A stretch of 64,000 nucleotides of DNA from Tolypothrix sp. FACHB-123. GTDB lineage: Bacteria; Cyanobacteriota; Cyanobacteriia; Cyanobacteriales; Nostocaceae. The stretch lies in the NCBI RefSeq assembly GCF_014697075.1, contig NZ_JACJRE010000037.1:1-64000 (forward strand), read 5' to 3'. Position numbers and translations under genes: made by a program. Of the stretch, positions 27,903-37,693 are shown in pieces (position 1 is the first letter of the stretch; the number at the start of each line of letters is the position of its first letter). Below the pieces are notes generated by a model that was given only the letters and a program-made list of their open reading frames with translations, had not been told where the DNA came from and searched no databases.

Positions 27903-28541
27903 ATGTTAAAAGCCATTTCCTTAGCGATCGCTACTTTGATTATCCCCTTAAGCGGCTGTACCCAATCTCCTGTCACTTCTAACAATGTAGATGCTAACAA
28001 TCCTGCCAATTCTCAAATTTCCCCAAATAATAATCAGTCAACAGCAACAAATAATGTAGATGCTGTAGATGCTAATAATTCTGGCAATTCTCAGACTTCT
28101 CCAAATAATAATCAGCCACCAGCAATAACTATCGAACGCTTGGGAATAGGTGGCATAAAACTTGATATGTCTGAAGTAGAAGTAATAAAAATTTTAGGTA
28201 ACCCTGTAAAAGTAAAAAATGAATTTATGCCTGCGATTGGTAAAGTACGTACTCTAGAATATCCAGGTATTTCAGTCGATTTAGCTGAAAATTCCCCAGA
28301 AAATCAATTTACTGTTTACCAAATCAAAGCCACCAGTGCTAAATATGCCACTATAGATGGCGTTAAAGTAGGCGACAAACAATCACAAGTAATTAAAACC
28401 TATGGAAACATAGATGCTTCCCCAGAAGGAGATATTACTCGTTTAAGTTACCCAATAGAAACCCCCAGCCCCGCAGGTTTAAATTTTACAATTACAAAAG
28501 GCGAAGTTACAGAAATTCTTTGTTTTTATGTCATGAATTAA
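27903..28541 (+). CDS. Putative lipoprotein
   Basis: A lipoprotein signal peptide ends in the lipobox LSGC (Cys19). Residues ~25-75 are a low-complexity Asn/Ser/Pro linker built of two imperfect copies of a unit like NNVDANN...NSQ.SPNNNQ. The C-terminal ~135 residues hold two similar motifs (GIGGIKLDMSEVEVIKILGNP and VKVGDKQSQVIKTYG), like the paired helices of BamE/SmpA-type domains. It is probably anchored in the outer or plasma membrane; the function is unknown. Confidence 0.8.
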   Translation: MLKAISLAIATLIIPLSGCTQSPVTSNNVDANNPANSQISPNNNQSTATNNVDAVDANNSGNSQTSPNNNQPPAITIERLGIGGIKLDMSEVEVIKILGNPVKVKNEFMPAIGKVRTLEYPGISVDLAENSPENQFTVYQIKATSAKYATIDGVKVGDKQSQVIKTYGNIDASPEGDITRLSYPIETPSPAGLNFTITKGEVTEILCFYVMN

Positions 28542-28546
28542 TTCTT

Positions 28547-28580
28547 GGGCATGGGGCATTGGGCATTGGGCATTGGGTGA
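28547..28580. repeat. STRR array, GGGCATT type
   Basis: Tandem copies of GGGCATT/GGGCATG (7-bp period) lie just behind the lipoprotein gene. The same heptamer occurs near 35757 and 57845. Confidence 0.8.
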
Positions 28581-28761
28581 ATAGTGAGCAGTAAGCGGGG
28601 AACCCGCGCAATGCACTGGCTCCCCTGCTTTTAGTCGCCGAGTTTCGACTACGCGGTAATCGAGGGAAGTCGAGATTCAACTTTCGCACAGCCGAGGCGC
28701 TGGTTCCTCTGCTTTTTTGTCCTCCTTCCCTTCTCTTTCTTCAACCCCAATTCCAACCAAC

Positions 28762-29637
28762 TCACTCCACATCTTTAATGCGGGTTTTGCGTTCTAAAAT
28801 TTCTTTCAATACCAAGGTGACGACTGCTAGCAGCGCTAACAATACAGCAGCAGAAAAGGCAGCTTCAGTTTCATACTGTTTGTAAGCATCTTCCACAAAC
28901 AGTGGTAAACTCTGGGTTTTATCGGCAATATTGCCAGATACAACGGAAACTGCACCAAATTCACCCATTGCTCTGGCGTTGGTTAAAATTAAGCCGTAGA
29001 GTAAACCCCAGCGAATACTGGGTAGGGTGACGCGCCAAAAGGTTTGCCATTCATTTGCGCCGAGTGTTCTGGCGGCTTCTTCTTGATCCTTGCCAAATTC
29101 TTCTAAGACGGGTATTACTTCTCTGGCGACAAAGGGCATACTAATGAAGGCTGTAGCCAGTACCATTCCCGGAAAGGCGAAAATAATCTGGATATCATTT
29201 GCTTGTAGCCAAGGCCCAAACCAGCCATTTCGCCCATAGAGGAGGACAATCATTAATCCTGCGACTACTGGGGAGATGGAGAAGGGGAGGTCAATAATAC
29301 TTAAGACTATAGCTTTACCTGGGAAATTATGACGCGCGATCGCCCAAGCTGCACAAAGTCCAAAAACTGCATTGATGGGGACAGATATCAGTGCTAGTAA
29401 TAATGTCAGCCAAGCTGCATGGAGAAACGCTGGTTTGGCTAGGTTGGCGAAGAAGGGGCCTACCCCTTTAGCGAAAGCTTGGACAAATACATTGATTGCT
29501 GGAATATATTGAACCAAAGCTAAATAAGCGATCGCAATCCCAATTAACAGTGCTGGTACCCAACTATTAGTCTGTTTCGGCTTGATTGTAGGTTTCTCTG
29601 ACTTAGATGAGTGAAACTTTGGCTCATTTACTGTCAT
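28762..29637 (-). CDS. cysW: Sulfate ABC transporter permease
   Basis: It has the six-helix binding-protein-dependent permease fold, with the EAA motif near residues 195-215 ([21 protein letters not shown]). CysW features include [17 protein letters not shown] and a [11 protein letters not shown] segment near the C-terminus. It pairs with CysT to form the sulfate/thiosulfate channel. Its first 14 bp overlap the end of cysT. The ATPase gene cysA is not in this neighbourhood. Confidence 0.95.
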   Translation of the reverse strand: MTVNEPKFHSSKSEKPTIKPKQTNSWVPALLIGIAIAYLALVQYIPAINVFVQAFAKGVGPFFANLAKPAFLHAAWLTLLLALISVPINAVFGLCAAWAIARHNFPGKAIVLSIIDLPFSISPVVAGLMIVLLYGRNGWFGPWLQANDIQIIFAFPGMVLATAFISMPFVAREVIPVLEEFGKDQEEAARTLGANEWQTFWRVTLPSIRWGLLYGLILTNARAMGEFGAVSVVSGNIADKTQSLPLFVEDAYKQYETEAAFSAAVLLALLAVVTLVLKEILERKTRIKDVE

Positions 29638-30499
29638 ATCTTCTTGACCAGGCTTGTAAGAAATTAATTGCTAGAAGTAGTACTAAGGAAATTGCTAATA
29701 ACACTACGCCAATTACAGTTGCACCAGAGTAGTCATATTGTTCTAGGCGTTGAAAAATTAATACAGGTGCAATTAAATCTTGGAAAGGTGTATTAGACGA
29801 GATAATGACGGTAGAGCCATATTCCCCAACTGCACGAGAAAAACCCAAAGCTACACCAGTGAGAATTGTCGGGAATAAAGGCGGTAAAATCACTTTCCAA
29901 AAAGTCTGCCATTGAGAAGCGCCTAAAGACCAAGCTGCTTCTTCTGTTTCCTGTTCCATTTCTTGCAGTACCGGTTGCACTGTCCGCACGACAAACGGAA
30001 GGGAAATGAAAATCATCGCTACCCAAACACCCAAACGAGTGAAAGATACCTTAATTCCCAAGGGTGCTAATAGTGAACCAATCCAGCCATTATTACTGTA
30101 CACTGTTGCCAGCGTTAAACCTGCTACCGATGTAGGTAAAGCAAATGGTAAATCTACTGTGGCATCAATAATCCGCTTGAAGGGGAAATCGTAGCGTACC
30201 AATACCCAAGCAATCAGCGTACCAAATACCCCATTGAGCAAAGCAGCAGATAGTGAAGTAACGAATGTGACATTATATGTTGCTAAAGCAATCTCACTAG
30301 TAGCGATCGCCCAAAATTTCGCTGGCGGTTCCGTACTCGCTTTGAGAAACATCGCCGTGATGGGGATGAATAACATTACGGTGAGATATACCAAAGTAAT
30401 GCGCCAAGTCCAGGGAATCCGACGCAATTTTTCCAGCAATCCCTTCCAAACGGGAGTTTTACTGTCAGCTTCTACAGAAGGAGATAAAGTCATAGTCAA
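29624..30499 (-). CDS. cysT: Sulfate ABC transporter permease
   Basis: The sequence matches CysT (also called CysU): [20 protein letters not shown] in the first membrane block, [18 protein letters not shown] in the middle, and the EAA loop [21 protein letters not shown] at ~185-205. Length is normal at 291 residues. It lies between sbpA and cysW on the same strand. An STRR array fills the 85 bp between it and sbpA. Confidence 0.95.
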   Translation of the reverse strand: MTMTLSPSVEADSKTPVWKGLLEKLRRIPWTWRITLVYLTVMLFIPITAMFLKASTEPPAKFWAIATSEIALATYNVTFVTSLSAALLNGVFGTLIAWVLVRYDFPFKRIIDATVDLPFALPTSVAGLTLATVYSNNGWIGSLLAPLGIKVSFTRLGVWVAMIFISLPFVVRTVQPVLQEMEQETEEAAWSLGASQWQTFWKVILPPLFPTILTGVALGFSRAVGEYGSTVIISSNTPFQDLIAPVLIFQRLEQYDYSGATVIGVVLLAISLVLLLAINFLQAWSRRYDSK

Positions 30500-30575
30500 G
30501 AGTCAAAAGTCAAAAGTCAACGGTCAACAGTCAACAGTCAACAGTCAACAGTCAACCATTGACCATTGACCATTG
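30488..30575. repeat. STRR array inside the sulfate-transport operon
   Basis: Heptamers GTCAAAA, GTCAACA and CCATTGA are repeated about 12 times between sbpA and cysT. They would be present in the polycistronic mRNA if the three genes are co-transcribed. Confidence 0.85.
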
Positions 30576-30584
30576 ACTAATTAT

Positions 30585-31727
30585 CTATTTCTTCGCGGCT
30601 TGAATCTTATCGAAAATCCCACCATCAGCGAAAAATTTCTTATCAATTTCTCCCCAACCGCCAAAGTCTTGGACTGTACCTAAGGTTTTCACTTTAGGGA
30701 ATTTATCGGCAATTTCTTTAGTCTTGGCTACTGTCTCATCTACAGGACGGAATCCTAATTTGGCAAACTCTTGTTGTGCTTCGGGAGTATACAGATATTT
30801 CACAAAAGCTTCTGCAACTTCACGAGTACCGTTTTTATCAACGTTTTTATCAACTACAGCGATGGGATTATCAATAGAAATATTCACATCAGGAATTATG
30901 GCGGTGACTTTCTCACCCTTTTGTGATGCTAAAATAATTTCGTTTTCGTAATTTATTAAGACATCACCTTGACCTTGTTTAAAGAAAGCATCAGTAGCTT
31001 CACGAGCATCTCTAGCTAGAATGGGCACATTATTATAAACTTTCGTCACATAATCAAGTGCTTTAGCGTCATCACCACCAGTTTTAATCACAGAATTCCA
31101 CAGAGCCAAGAAATTCCAACGCGCTACCCCTGAAGTTTTTGGATCTGCGGTAATTAGTTTGACATCATCTTTTGCTAAATCAGCCCAAGTTTTAATACCT
31201 TTAGGATTATCTGGACGAGTTACTAATGCAGCTACCGATTTAGAGACAATGGCATTATTGGGCGCTTCTTTTTCCCATCCCGGCTCAATTAGTCCGGCTT
31301 TTTGAATTTTCTCTGTATCTCCAGCCAGCGCTAAATGAACAATGTCTGCTGGTAAGCCATCAATCACTGCACGAGTTTGCGAACCAGAACCCCCATAGCT
31401 TTGTTTGAAGCTAACAGTTTGATTATGTTCTTGCTTCCATTTTTCGACAAATTTAGGAATAATAGCTTCGTGAGCTGCTTTGGTAACAGCAAAGGAAACC
31501 AAAGTTACCTCAAGATTTTGTTTTTTAGCAGCAACAGGGCTAGCTGCTGGGTTTTCACTGGCAGAATTACCACCATTTCCACCAGCACAAGCAGCAAGGG
31601 CTACACTCAGGAATGTCCCTACCAAAAACATGGATACAAAGCCTTTGAGGGAATTTAACCGCAACCGGGTGATGATTCGCCCAATTTTTAGTTGCGATCG
31701 CTTTAGCTGGCGTGTCCACAGATTCAT
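30585..31727 (-). CDS. sbpA: Sulfate-binding lipoprotein of the ABC importer
   Basis: It is a periplasmic solute-binding protein of the sulfate/thiosulfate family, with SYGGSGSQTRAVIDGLPADIVHLAL (cut) near the start and VARWNFLALWNS and GDVLINYENE downstream. A basic N-terminal extension precedes a lipobox (VALAAC, about residue 47), so the protein is lipid-anchored. GGAGG lies at good distance from the ATG. It leads the operon with cysT and cysW. Expression in the family is induced by sulfur limitation. Confidence 0.94.
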   Translation of the reverse strand: MNLWTRQLKRSQLKIGRIITRLRLNSLKGFVSMFLVGTFLSVALAACAGGNGGNSASENPAASPVAAKKQNLEVTLVSFAVTKAAHEAIIPKFVEKWKQEHNQTVSFKQSYGGSGSQTRAVIDGLPADIVHLALAGDTEKIQKAGLIEPGWEKEAPNNAIVSKSVAALVTRPDNPKGIKTWADLAKDDVKLITADPKTSGVARWNFLALWNSVIKTGGDDAKALDYVTKVYNNVPILARDAREATDAFFKQGQGDVLINYENEIILASQKGEKVTAIIPDVNISIDNPIAVVDKNVDKNGTREVAEAFVKYLYTPEAQQEFAKLGFRPVDETVAKTKEIADKFPKVKTLGTVQDFGGWGEIDKKFFADGGIFDKIQAAKK

Positions 31728-32245
31728 TACCGATCCTCCTCTATAATTAATATCTACGGTTATTCTATAGAAATACCGTATACGCGATGATATATAAGAT
31801 AATCGCAGGTATTCCCGATCAAAAGCAAGAGGAAAACTACATATTCCTATCGAGAATATGGTGATTGTACCAGTTTCATTGACAACTTAACTATTTTGAC
31901 GAGAAAGATATCTTGCACCTACACCCTATAAAGGTGGAGCTATACAAACGAAGTCTGTCTACGCAGGGTAATAAACGTAGTTTTTCGTTTTATTGACAAA
32001 TTAGAATGTTTATTGAAAATTAATTAACTCAGTATAAATACTTTGGTGCAAGATGAGAGTCTCCGCTTCATCTGTGCTTTGTCAATGAAAAAAATTGTCA
32101 ACGAGACTGCCTTCGTTCAATGGGCTGTAATCTTAAACTACTTTTATCTGAACGGACACGTATATCTGCTAATTTGATAGAATCCTTGCTACTCTTATGT
32201 TTTTGAGTGCATAGTAAATTTCTAGTAAAAATACCAATTTAATAA
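31728..32245. promoter_or_regulatory. Divergent sbpA/thiE upstream region
   Basis: This 518-bp spacer must hold both promoters. It is AT-rich and no reading frame is convincing. No TPP riboswitch could be recognised ahead of thiE, and no regulator box could be assigned. Confidence 0.4.
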
Positions 32246-33364
32246 ATGACAGTTACTAGAATAGTTGATTTTCCATCTTTTGATGACAGCAGAAATGGGG
32301 TTGTTGAAATGGTCGAGCCATACAGCCAAACACAGCAGACGCAGCAAGTTGTTTACCGCATTTTAGATGCTAATTTAGATCGCGCTCGTGAGGGTTTGCG
32401 AATTATTGAAGAATGGTGTCGCTTTGGGTTAAACAATTCTCAGTTTACTGGTGAATGCAAGCGTCTGCGGCAAGAGATTGCCCATTGGCATACGGCGGAA
32501 CTCCGGGCGGCGCGCGATACCCCAGGTGACACGGGAACCGAGTTAAGCCATCCCCAAGAGGAACAACGTACTAGTATCAAAGCTTTATTGCAAGCTAACT
32601 TTTGTCGCGTGCAAGAAGCAATGCGGGTGCTGGAGGAATACGGTAAGCTGCATCATTCGCAAATGGGTAAAACCTTTAAGCAGATGCGGTATCAAATGTA
32701 TACCCTAGAAAGTAATTTATTAGGTCATCAACGCCATCAACTGCTGTGGCGATCGCGTCTGTATTTGGTTACCTCACCGGCAGAAAATTTATTGACAACA
32801 GTGGAAGCTGCTCTCAAAGGTGGCTTGACTTTGTTACAATACCGTGACAAAACTGCTGATGATACTATTCGTCTCGAACAAGCTAAAAAACTCCGACAGC
32901 TATGTCATCTCTACGGTGCGCTATTTATTATCAATGACCGTGTAGATTTGGCTTTGGCCGTAGATGCAGATGGGGTGCATCTAGGACAGCAAGATATGCC
33001 CATTGATACTGCCAGACAATTACTCGGTTCTCAAAGGATCATAGGTCGTTCTACCACAAATTTTGAAGAAATGCAAGGGGCAATAGCTGAAGGTGCTGAT
33101 TATATTGGTGTGGGGCCAGTGTATGAAACACCAACAAAAGCAGGTAAACCAGCTGCGGGCTTAGAATATGTCAGTTATGCTGCCAAAAATTGTTCTATTC
33201 CTTGGTTTGCAATTGGGGGAATAGACGCAAATAATATCAATGACGTAATTGATGCAGGTGCAGAACGGGTAGCTGTAGTGCGATCGCTCATGCAAGCAGA
33301 ACAACCAACTTTAGTAACACAATATTTGCTTTCCCAATTGCATCGTATCCAGCCAGAGCGGTGA
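32246..33364 (+). CDS. thiE: Thiamine phosphate synthase with N-terminal ThiD2-type domain
   Basis: The C-terminal ~200 residues are ThiE: RLYLVTSPAENLL, GGLTLLQYRDK, FIINDRVDLALAVDADGVHLGQ (cut), IIGRSTTNFEEM and GADYIGVGPVYETPTKAG. The enzyme couples HMP pyrophosphate and thiazole phosphate to thiamine monophosphate. The N-terminal ~165 residues are the helical extension found on cyanobacterial ThiE (DANLDRAREGLRIIEEWCRFGL). The ATG at 32246 has a poor ribosome-binding site; Met22 (32309) is an alternative. thiS follows about 100 bp downstream. Confidence 0.93.
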   Translation: MTVTRIVDFPSFDDSRNGVVEMVEPYSQTQQTQQVVYRILDANLDRAREGLRIIEEWCRFGLNNSQFTGECKRLRQEIAHWHTAELRAARDTPGDTGTELSHPQEEQRTSIKALLQANFCRVQEAMRVLEEYGKLHHSQMGKTFKQMRYQMYTLESNLLGHQRHQLLWRSRLYLVTSPAENLLTTVEAALKGGLTLLQYRDKTADDTIRLEQAKKLRQLCHLYGALFIINDRVDLALAVDADGVHLGQQDMPIDTARQLLGSQRIIGRSTTNFEEMQGAIAEGADYIGVGPVYETPTKAGKPAAGLEYVSYAAKNCSIPWFAIGGIDANNINDVIDAGAERVAVVRSLMQAEQPTLVTQYLLSQLHRIQPER

Positions 33365-33391
33365 AAAATTCAAAATTCAAAATTCAAAATT
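33365..33391. repeat. STRR array, AAAATTC type
   Basis: Three to four copies of AAAATTC lie immediately behind the thiE stop and before thiS. Confidence 0.7.
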
Positions 33392-33465
33392 TCTGAGTAG
33401 TAGCCTTTGCTACTCAGAATTTTCTCAACTTTCTTAATTGCTATTTAATCAACTTGTGAAAGCTG

Positions 33466-33678
33466 ATGTCTAATGAAATTACACTGCAAGTAAATGGGGA
33501 GAATCACAGATGTTCATCCCAAACGCCGTTACCCGAACTCCTGCAACAACTAGGCTTTAATCCGCGTTTAGTAGCAGTAGAGTATAACGGTGAGATTTTA
33601 CATCGCCAGTTTTGGACTCAAACAAAAGTACAACAAGGCGATCGCTTAGAAGTTGTCACCATTGTCGGTGGGGGGTAA
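33466..33678 (+). CDS. thiS: Sulfur carrier protein ThiS
   Basis: The 70-residue ubiquitin-like protein has the conserved terminus VVTIVGGG. Its C-terminal glycine is thiocarboxylated and donates sulfur for the thiazole ring of thiamine. The TPLPELLQQLGF helix and the LVAVEYNGEIL strand are typical. One extra Gly follows the usual Gly-Gly end. It lies downstream of thiE, so the two probably form a thiamine operon. Confidence 0.93.
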   Translation: MSNEITLQVNGENHRCSSQTPLPELLQQLGFNPRLVAVEYNGEILHRQFWTQTKVQQGDRLEVVTIVGGG

Positions 33679-33686
33679 AAAGTCAA

Positions 33687-34880
33687 TCATTCCAACCGAT
33701 ATAACGAACGGTGAAAGGTTTTACGTTGGGCTAGTTCTTTACCTTTTCGACCGAGTTTTTCCCGTAGCGCTCGGTCTTGACACAAACGAGTGAAGGCCTG
33801 AAAAACTTCATAGCCAGATTTCGGGTTAACAAGGATACCATTTTCTTCATGCTGAATTGCATCGATAACGCTACCTAAACGGGAGGCGATTACAGGTTTG
33901 CCAAAGTAACTCGCCTCTAGGTAAACAATGCCAAAACCTTCTATATTCCTAGCTGGAGCATCCAATAAATTCAGCATAGCAAATATGTCGCAGGCAGCAT
34001 AATAACCGACTAATTCGCGATCGCTCACATTTGGTGCAAAATGTACTCTTTGGTCTACTCGTAAGCGCTGGGCGAGAGATTTCAGTTCCGATTCACAAGG
34101 GCCTTGACCGCAGATTATATAATGTACATCCACCCCAATAGTTAACAGTAGGGGTAAGTTATCAATCACGCGGTTAAAGCTTTTATGCTTGACAAGCTGT
34201 CCCACCGACAGAATAACTATTGCTGTCTCTGGGATGTTATACATTTGCCGCACATCTGCGCCTAACTCACTCAAGTTATCTGGATTAGTGAGTTGACTAA
34301 ATTTTTCTGGTCTGATGCTGGGGTTAATAACGTGGGTAGGAGTCTTTAATCGCAATCGATTATTTAAGTAATCCTTGGTAAAAGAGCTGTTGCAAACAAT
34401 ACCTTCAGCCCGTTTCAGTGTCAATTTAAATAGCGATCGCCATAAAGGATTACGTAACCCACACAGAATATCATTACCGTGAAGATAGATAAAAAAGCGA
34501 ATAGGTAGGAAATAGCTTAAAAGTAAAACTGATGGAAATTCGTAGCCGTGACCCCATTCAATGTAGCGGTAATGATAGCGAAAATATAGCTTTATCGCTA
34601 ATACAAATGAATAGATGAGGTTGAAGAAAGGATGTAAAAAACTCCAATTTTTTGGACTTGGCCAACGATATACCGGAAATTTTTGTGCTTGGTCAAATAC
34701 GCGATCGCCTGAGCAACTAGCAGCTAGAACAATTACCCGTTCTGGGTCTTGAATGCAGCGACTATAAATATATTCGCTAATTACAGCCTCTTTTGGTAGG
34801 AAACTACGAGATATTACTAAAATGTCAGGCAACGCAGTTTTATCTCTAACATTTGCCCCAAGTTGCGAAATATGTTCCAT
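33687..34880 (-). CDS. Glycosyltransferase, family 4 (GT-B fold)
   Basis: The 397-residue protein has an N-terminal Rossmann half (LVISRSFLPKEAVISEYIY; EWGHGYEFP; IYLHGNDILCGLRNPLW) and the conserved C-terminal donor-binding half (VILSVGQLVKHKSFNRVID; HYIICGQGPCESELK). The E-x7-E motif is EGFGIVYLEASYFGKPVIA. It transfers a sugar from a nucleotide donor, probably in cell-envelope or exopolysaccharide synthesis. No neighbouring polysaccharide genes help define the product. Confidence 0.88.
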   Translation of the reverse strand: MEHISQLGANVRDKTALPDILVISRSFLPKEAVISEYIYSRCIQDPERVIVLAASCSGDRVFDQAQKFPVYRWPSPKNWSFLHPFFNLIYSFVLAIKLYFRYHYRYIEWGHGYEFPSVLLLSYFLPIRFFIYLHGNDILCGLRNPLWRSLFKLTLKRAEGIVCNSSFTKDYLNNRLRLKTPTHVINPSIRPEKFSQLTNPDNLSELGADVRQMYNIPETAIVILSVGQLVKHKSFNRVIDNLPLLLTIGVDVHYIICGQGPCESELKSLAQRLRVDQRVHFAPNVSDRELVGYYAACDIFAMLNLLDAPARNIEGFGIVYLEASYFGKPVIASRLGSVIDAIQHEENGILVNPKSGYEVFQAFTRLCQDRALREKLGRKGKELAQRKTFHRSLYRLE

Positions 34881-35011
34881 AATATATTTTCTAACTATAG
34901 TGCTAAGAATTATTAATTCTTTATAGGATTAATTTTGGTGAAGCAAGAAACGCCAATTTTCTGCTGTTCTGGAATTGTTAGTGAAGTAAGAATAGAAAAA
35001 AATTGATAAAG

Positions 35012-35122
35012 CAACTGCCGTCAGGAAACAGTATTCCCTTCTACCTCTTTGAAGTTCCGATCAGAGGAAGCCTCCGCTTGGACTTCTCTGTGCCTTCTAC
35101 CCTCTGCCTTTTTTGATAATTT
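35012..35122. repeat. Copy 2 of dispersed CAACTGCCGTC... repeat
   Basis: It shares both ends with copy 1 at 21044-21113, starting CAACTGCCGTCAGGAAACAG and ending CCTCTGCCTTT-TTGATAATTT. The middle is about 40 bp longer. Confidence 0.6.
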
Positions 35123-35201
35123 CTGGAATTTAACCATATGTTACTCTCCACAATTTTTCCGAGAAAAGCAGTAACTTCGCTATTGGGCGTAATTGCCTAG
35201 C

Positions 35202-35233
35202 AGGCTACCCCTCTGGGTAGTCACCAGTAGCCT
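35202..35233. other. Hairpin with two mutually exclusive pairings
   Basis: AGGCTAC pairs with GTAGCCT at the outer ends, while the inner CTACCC-CTCT-GGGTAG forms a competing 6-bp stem that shares CTAC. It could be a small structured RNA or part of a degraded repeat. No transcript direction is evident. Confidence 0.3.
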
Positions 35234-36154
35234 GGGCATCCGCCACAGAGAGATACTTACACTGAATTTTGACCAAAAATTTCTTGCTGTAATTTCCATT
35301 GGGGAGCGATCAAAACTGTATATAATTTTCTACTGTTTTGTCATCCGCGCCAACAACTAGCCTGTAGAATCCTGGAATTTACAGATTGTTTTTATCCTTA
35401 AGTTTAAGTATCCGTATTTATCTCAGGCTTATCAATAAGATTTATACCGAAAAATATCATTTTGTAATACATAGGCTTTAGCACCATAATTCACAATCCT
35501 TGTCTTAGCGATTGGAGTATAAAAATTTCAGCCAGATTTGAAAACAGTATTTGGCAAAATTTTGTTTTAAATATTGTTAATTTATGTTTTTGGGCAATTT
35601 CTCACCACATAAAATTTGTCTACCTGATTAACAAGCATGAAAATCTAGTACTGCCAGCTAAATCAATTGTTCATAGACGACTGTGGTCATTGCTAAATTG
35701 GGTTTCTATCAATAGCCTATCCTGAAAAAACTTAAAATAATGCCAAAATGCCAAAATGGGGTATTGGGCATTGGGTATTGGGCATTGGTTAACCGTCTGT
35801 AGGGGCGGATTTATTTAGATCATTGTTGATCCACGAGGATATCTGTGAACCCGCCCGTACAACCGTCAACAGTCAACCGTCAACTGAATCATTAATTGAT
35901 CCCAAAATTCTGGCGATCGCTAAAAGATTTCAGGTACGGTTATCTACTCAAGAAATCCCCCCTAAGCGTGCTGTCTAGACCAAATCAGAAGCGGTACATT
36001 GAATATGTAGCCGACTCCGATAGTAGTCACACAGAGCTACTGCTAATCAAAAATTCGCTTGCTTGCTACGGGCTGGCGTTAGTGACCAAGCATAACTCTC
36101 AAGCACAGCGTTGGGAGAAATCATCACCAATACCGTTTTTCAAGCAACTGTATT

Positions 36155-37126
36155 ATGCATAAAAAACTAAAACTAGCCATCAAACCGCTGTTAAAAACTT
36201 TCTTTGTCCTCAGCCTGGTGTTAACTTTGGCACTTGGTCACGCTGATGGAGCATTAGCTGCTCGTAGCGGCGGACGCATCGGTGGCGGTTCCTTTAGAGT
36301 ACCTTCTAGCCGCACTTACACACCTCGCACTTACGCACCTCCTGGTGGTGGATATTATCCTGGGGGCGGTGGTTTTGGATTTCCTTTTCTAATTCCTTTT
36401 TGGGGAATTGGTGGCGGATTTGGCGGGTTGTTTAGCATCTTGATTTTTATTGCGATCGCTAATTTCTTATTCCAAAGCTTCCGCCGTGTTACTGGCGGTG
36501 AAACTGTGAGCGAAACAGGCTATAGCAGCAACCCCGCTGTGTCTGTAACTCGTTTACAAGTGGGTTTATTAGCTCAAGCACGCGATTTACAACCCGAACT
36601 CGATCGCATTGCGGAAACTGCTGACACCAATTCACCACAGGGAAGAGCAGAAATTTTGCAAGAAACCAGTCTAGCTTTGCTGCGCCATCCAGAGTACTGG
36701 GTATATGTCGGTGGTGGTACACAGCAAGCTAAATTAAATTCCGCCGAAGCTCAATTTAACCGTCTCTCTTTAGCGGAACGCAGCAAATTTAGCGAAGAAA
36801 CCCTATCTAACGTTAACAACCAACTTAAAGCCGCCCTGGCGAAAGAAGCTTTACCTGGTACTGTAAATCCAGAAAATCCTACCGATCTCATTACTTCTGG
36901 CCCTGGTGAATACATTATCGTTACCTTGCTGGTAGCGACTTTAGGCAAGTATGCAATTCCACAAATCAACAGTAGTGATGATTTGCGTCAAGCTTTGCGT
37001 CAAATTGGTGGTATTCCTAGCGAGCAAATTCTAGCGTTAGAAGTCCTGTGGACTCCGCAAGCTGAAGGTGATACTCTCACTTCTGATGATTTGTTGGCTG
37101 AGTATCCCGACTTGAAGCTTGTTTAA
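36155..37126 (+). CDS. DUF1517 family membrane protein
   Basis: A signal peptide or first membrane segment (residues ~10-35, ending ALAA) leads to a Gly/Ser/Tyr-rich linker (~36-75) and a glycine-rich hydrophobic segment (FPFLIPFWGIGGGFGGLF, then ILIFIAIANFLFQSF). The DUF1517 domain follows, with VTRLQVGLLAQARDLQPELDRIA (cut) and a C-terminal PSEQILALEVLWTPQ motif. The family is shared by cyanobacteria and chloroplasts; its function is unknown. A thylakoid or plasma-membrane location is inferred. A terminator follows within 30 bp. Confidence 0.88.
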   Translation: MHKKLKLAIKPLLKTFFVLSLVLTLALGHADGALAARSGGRIGGGSFRVPSSRTYTPRTYAPPGGGYYPGGGGFGFPFLIPFWGIGGGFGGLFSILIFIAIANFLFQSFRRVTGGETVSETGYSSNPAVSVTRLQVGLLAQARDLQPELDRIAETADTNSPQGRAEILQETSLALLRHPEYWVYVGGGTQQAKLNSAEAQFNRLSLAERSKFSEETLSNVNNQLKAALAKEALPGTVNPENPTDLITSGPGEYIIVTLLVATLGKYAIPQINSSDDLRQALRQIGGIPSEQILALEVLWTPQAEGDTLTSDDLLAEYPDLKLV

Positions 37127-37154
37127 TTAGATTGAGTTGCTACGAAAGTATAAA

Positions 37155-37180
37155 AACCGCTTGCTTAACTGCAAGCGGTT
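37155..37180 (+). terminator. Rho-independent terminator of the DUF1517 gene
   Basis: AACCGCTTGC and GCAAGCGGTT form a perfect 10-bp stem with a 6-base loop, followed by TATTGTTT. Confidence 0.8.
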
Positions 37181-37359
37181 TATTGTTTCGGTATAAGCAT
37201 GTTTAGCATAGCTGTTCTGTATCGAGTAGAATTTTAGCAAACATGGTATCAACTGTCAATACAATTTTTTAATTGATTGACCGCAAGAGTAATACCAATT
37301 TAAAAAAAGAATGCGACAGTCGCTACATTTGTAGCGATATTGGTATAAGCTTCCTAGCC

Positions 37360-37693
37360 CATTGGTGTCAACTTAACGTGAAACTCGCTTTGTGCCAAGG
37401 TTTTGCCCTCACCCCCAGCCCCTCTCCCACCAGGAGAGGGGAGCAAGAGATTCAATTCCCCTTCTCCCTGAGGGAGAAGGGGTTAGGGGATGAGGGCGAG
37501 GGTTTTTGCACAACACTCGCTGTATATAGCTTTTAGCTTAAAGTTGACACCAATGATCTGTGAACCCGCCCCTACTGAAGTAGACTCAAGATTTTGAGAA
37601 TATTTAGTCATCTTGAGATGACTTTGACTATTAGCAAGGAACTTCAGTTCCTTGCGGTAGTCGGCTTTCGCGTTAAGTTGACACTAATGAGCC
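37360..37693. repeat. Composite dispersed repeat, copy A (left end of 8-kb segment)
   Basis: The first 196 bp (37360-37555) begin CATTGGTGTCAACTT and end with its inverse AAGTTGACACCAATG, enclosing two GC-rich hairpins (CCCCTCTCCC.../GGGAGAAGGGG type). The next ~138 bp carry three tidy stem-loops: CTCAAGATTTTGAG, GTCATCTTGAGATGAC and CAAGGAACTTCAGTTCCTTG. Copy C at 45640-45964 is the near-exact reverse complement of the whole block. Confidence 0.85.

Larger units (their letters stand above)
34881..36154. other. Long intergenic region with several repeats, no gene called
   Basis: This 1.27-kb stretch holds copy 2 of the CAACTGCCGTCAGGAAACAG repeat (35012-35122), a compact double hairpin at 35202-35233, a GGGCATT/GGGTATT STRR near 35754-35788, an imperfect inverted pair of GTAGGGGCGG and CCCGCCCGTAC around 35799-35860, and a GTCAACA/GTCAACC STRR at 35868-35886. 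An 88-codon TTG-start frame (35896-36162) overlaps the next gene, looks unlike a folded protein and has no ribosome-binding site. The rest is AT-rich. Confidence 0.5.

Noticed and set aside
32100-32245. TPP riboswitch upstream of thiE
   Set aside because: No conserved CTGAGA-type core or matching helices could be found.
35896-36162. 88-codon frame starting at TTG before the DUF1517 gene
   Set aside because: It overlaps the next gene, has no ribosome-binding site and does not look like a folded protein.
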